Positions 62,582 to 64,000 of a DNA stretch of 64,000 nucleotides are shown here, piece after piece. The notes under the pieces are model-generated. The model did no database searches. It saw only the letters and a list, made by a program, of their open reading frames with translations, and was not told where the DNA came from. The translations under genes were made by a program, and so were the position numbers. Numbering within the stretch: position 1 is the first letter of the stretch; each line of letters begins with the position of its first letter. The stretch covers positions 1,860,501 through 1,924,500 of the forward strand of contig CP046177.1 of the NCBI GenBank assembly GCA_014075215.1, in the 5' to 3' direction. Source of the DNA: Flavobacteriaceae bacterium. Its GTDB lineage: Bacteria; Bacteroidota; Bacteroidia; Flavobacteriales; Flavobacteriaceae.

Positions 62582-63262
62582 GTATAATATACAAAATTAA
62601 TGTATGCATGAAGGGGCTCATGGATGATTGTTCTTGCAATAACTAAATCTGTGGCATTTGAAATATAACTAGTGTTTAATGTAATATCAAATGCTTTAGT
62701 AGAATCATTAAAAAAAGTAGTCGCATTTATCTCATGCCCTAAACTATTTGGAGACAAATCTTCTACTTTAAAATTTAAGTGATATTGATCTGAATTATTA
62801 AAAACATCCATAATTTCCCCGGACAGATTTAGCTCTTCTTTTACAAAGTCCGGCATATCTCCCAAATCTATATAAGTATTATCACTAACTAATTTGTTAA
62901 TAATATCTTTAACACAATCTGGAACAGAAGTAGAGATATAATTAGCTCCTCCCAGTTTACTTCATCACCATTTATTAATACTTCAATAGCATTGTTAATA
63001 AACACTTGCATGTTTTCATCACAACCATTTTCGTTTACAAAAGCCTCTATAATACTAAGGTTTTCAGAACTTAGTTGATTCACTAGACCGGCATCTATAT
63101 CTATCAAACAAACTTCATAAAACTCCAACATACAATCCCTATTCAAATCTCCTTCCGGTCTGGGATCACATGGGGTTTCACTGTGTATGATACCCACAGG
63201 AGTCGTAAGCATTGTATCTCCGTCACCACCGGAGTTTCCTCCTCCGCCTCCACCGTCAATCA
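62582..63262 (-). pseudogene. Modular toxin-like gene remnant with HExxHAY zincin domain
   Basis: Reading from 63262 the sequence starts in the linker GGGGGNSGGDGDT, whose DNA closely matches the M23 lipoprotein gene at about 28750-28810. It continues CDPRPEGDLNRDCMLEFYEVC and NENGCDENMQVFINNAIE. A one-base shift near 62945 is needed to pass into ANYISTSVPDCVKDIINKL and GDMPDFVKEELNLSGEIMDVF. The zinc motif is ARTIIHEPLHAYINF (HExxH), interrupted four codons later by the IS4 element. The N-terminal lipoprotein part is missing and replaced by a pepD fragment. Confidence 0.75.
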
Positions 63263-63561
63263 GCGTGTTAATTCCCTCCGTATCAAAGTCAAAAACAGTA
63301 TCTGCATTTTTTTGATGTACCATGTCCAAATGGCTTTGCAATACAACCGTTTTCTTGACTCCATACCGGAAGATGCGGGTTTTTTAATGATCACATTTCC
63401 TACCTTGTCAACACAAGCGTTTCAAGATGTAAACGAGTGCCGAAATCAACCATAAATTGTATGACTCTTCCTTCTTTTTTTGACGGACGTGGCACAGCAT
63501 TTAAATCTGAGAAATGATTCCACAACTTTTTTGGGGCCAGATTTCTAATAACAGAACGCAT
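63255..63561 (-). pseudogene. pepD: 5' fragment of an aminoacyl-histidine dipeptidase gene, frameshifted
   Basis: From ATG 63561 the sequence reads MRSVIRNLAPKKLWNHFSDLNAVPRPSKKE, then (after a shift near 63403) DKVGNVIIKKPASSGMESRK, then (after a second shift near 63348) QSHLDMVHQKNADTVFDFDTEGI. This is the N-terminus of the cytosolic M20-type dipeptidase PepD, including the metal ligand His in SHLDMVHQK. It then runs into the glycine linker of the toxin-like gene. At least two single-base lesions and loss of ~80% of the gene make it inactive. Confidence 0.82.
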
Positions 63562-63742
63562 CATAATAGTATGTATGGGTATAAAATAGAAAATTAAACC
63601 CGGATTCTGCATTGGAACTTCGTAATGAAGGTTGAAATCACGATAAAATATAGCATTTTCTGAAATGTAGCGTAGCGATATATTTTGAAACGATTTCAAG
63701 CTGTAACAGATTTTCTAATGCAGCATCCGGGTTAAAGGTACA

Positions 63743-64000
63743 TTATTCATCGATTTCCAGCACCATTTCTTTTATGTCTTTTCTCACTTTTTTTAAATCT
63801 TTCATATAGTCATCTTCTGCTCTGAAACCTATTGGCAGTGCCAACACCGAACTTAAATTATGTTTGTCTAATTTTAGTTTTTCATCATATTTTTCCGGAA
63901 TAAAACCTTCCATCGGGCAGGCATCTATTTTTTCTATGGCACAAACAGTCAACAGGTTACCCAAAGCAAGGTAAGCTTGATTTTTACTCCAGGCTTTTAT
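63743..64000 (-). CDS. Nitroreductase-family NAD(P)H-dependent oxidoreductase, C-terminal part
   Basis: This 85-residue C-terminal piece runs off the right edge. It contains AWSKNQAYLALGNLLTVCA, DACPMEGFIPEKYDEKL and LALPIGFRAEDDYM, which are landmarks of the FMN-dependent nitroreductase family (NfsB/YdgI-like). These enzymes reduce quinones or nitro compounds with NAD(P)H. The true start is outside the window. The terminal helix ends DIKEMVLEIDE. Confidence 0.85.
   Translation of the reverse strand: MKAWSKNQAYLALGNLLTVCAIEKIDACPMEGFIPEKYDEKLKLDKHNLSSVLALPIGFRAEDDYMKDLKKVRKDIKEMVLEIDE

Larger units (their letters stand above)
61363..62590. repeat. 9-bp target duplication around the IS4-family element
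   Basis: GTATAATAT occurs at 61363-61371 and again at 62582-62590, directly flanking the IS. Removing the IS and one copy restores an open frame (FVYYTQIFSD) across the junction, which confirms the boundaries. Confidence 0.92.

Overview
The window looks like a chromosome segment from a Flavobacteriaceae bacterium (Bacteroidota); the genus cannot be fixed from sequence alone. Supporting signs are low GC outside a few islands, TAnnTTTG-type promoter boxes, fused SecDF, an HPRT-adenylate kinase fusion, a short sigma-A, two GLPGLI proteins, DUF4402 and DUF5683 proteins, a bacillithiol gene (bshB1) and Bacteroidota-type insertion sequences.

Layout. 1-13.4 kb is housekeeping: 5' end of formate-THF ligase, secDF, hpt-adk, obg, a lipoprotein, a sterol desaturase broken by one TGA, a JmjC-like cupin, bioB, sigma-A, a deoxynucleoside kinase and a two-component system. 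13.5-18.5 kb is an envelope cluster (a frameshifted small secreted gene, two GLPGLI proteins, an outer-membrane barrel protein). 18.5-27.7 kb carries plsC, an omega-amidase-like gene, a DUF4402 protein, a complete ISAon1-type IS with an 8-bp target duplication, sod, yidC and pyrG. 28-31.1 kb holds a lipoprotein with a C-terminal M23 peptidase domain followed by three tandem small secreted paralogues, ended by a second, nearly identical IS copy. 32.7-37.6 kb is tRNA-His, bshB1, a trans-sulfuration enzyme, a MATE pump, a DUF2520 protein and kdsC.

37.8-54.7 kb is an accessory island of mosaic composition: an internally deleted integrase, a ParE-like toxin-antitoxin pair, a GH19 lysozyme remnant, an IS110 element, and a DUF4157 locus. 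That locus has two DUF4157 proteins, each with a second C-terminal HExxH motif; a MidA-like methyltransferase with a TPR-like tail; a membrane/carboxypeptidase-regulatory protein; two TPR proteins; and an M15 peptidase plus holin-like pair. A 91-bp direct repeat brackets the second DUF4157 cassette. DUF4157 is known from effectors of extracellular contractile injection systems, but no sheath, tube or baseplate gene is present here, so any delivery role is inference.

55-60 kb returns to core genes (lepB, dapB, DUF5683, parB, parA). The last 3.5 kb is wreckage of a second toxin-like gene of the same linker family as the M23 lipoprotein. It carries a HExxHAY zincin domain, is split by an IS4-family element with a 9-bp target duplication, and is joined upstream to a truncated, frameshifted pepD fragment. 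A partial nitroreductase gene ends the window.

Two families of about 160-bp terminal-inverted-repeat elements (A, five copies; B, three copies) are scattered between genes.

Main hypothesis: the M23 lipoprotein and the zincin remnant are modular surface toxins that swap C-terminal domains at a glycine-rich linker, and the small secreted or lipoprotein genes behind them are candidate immunity genes.
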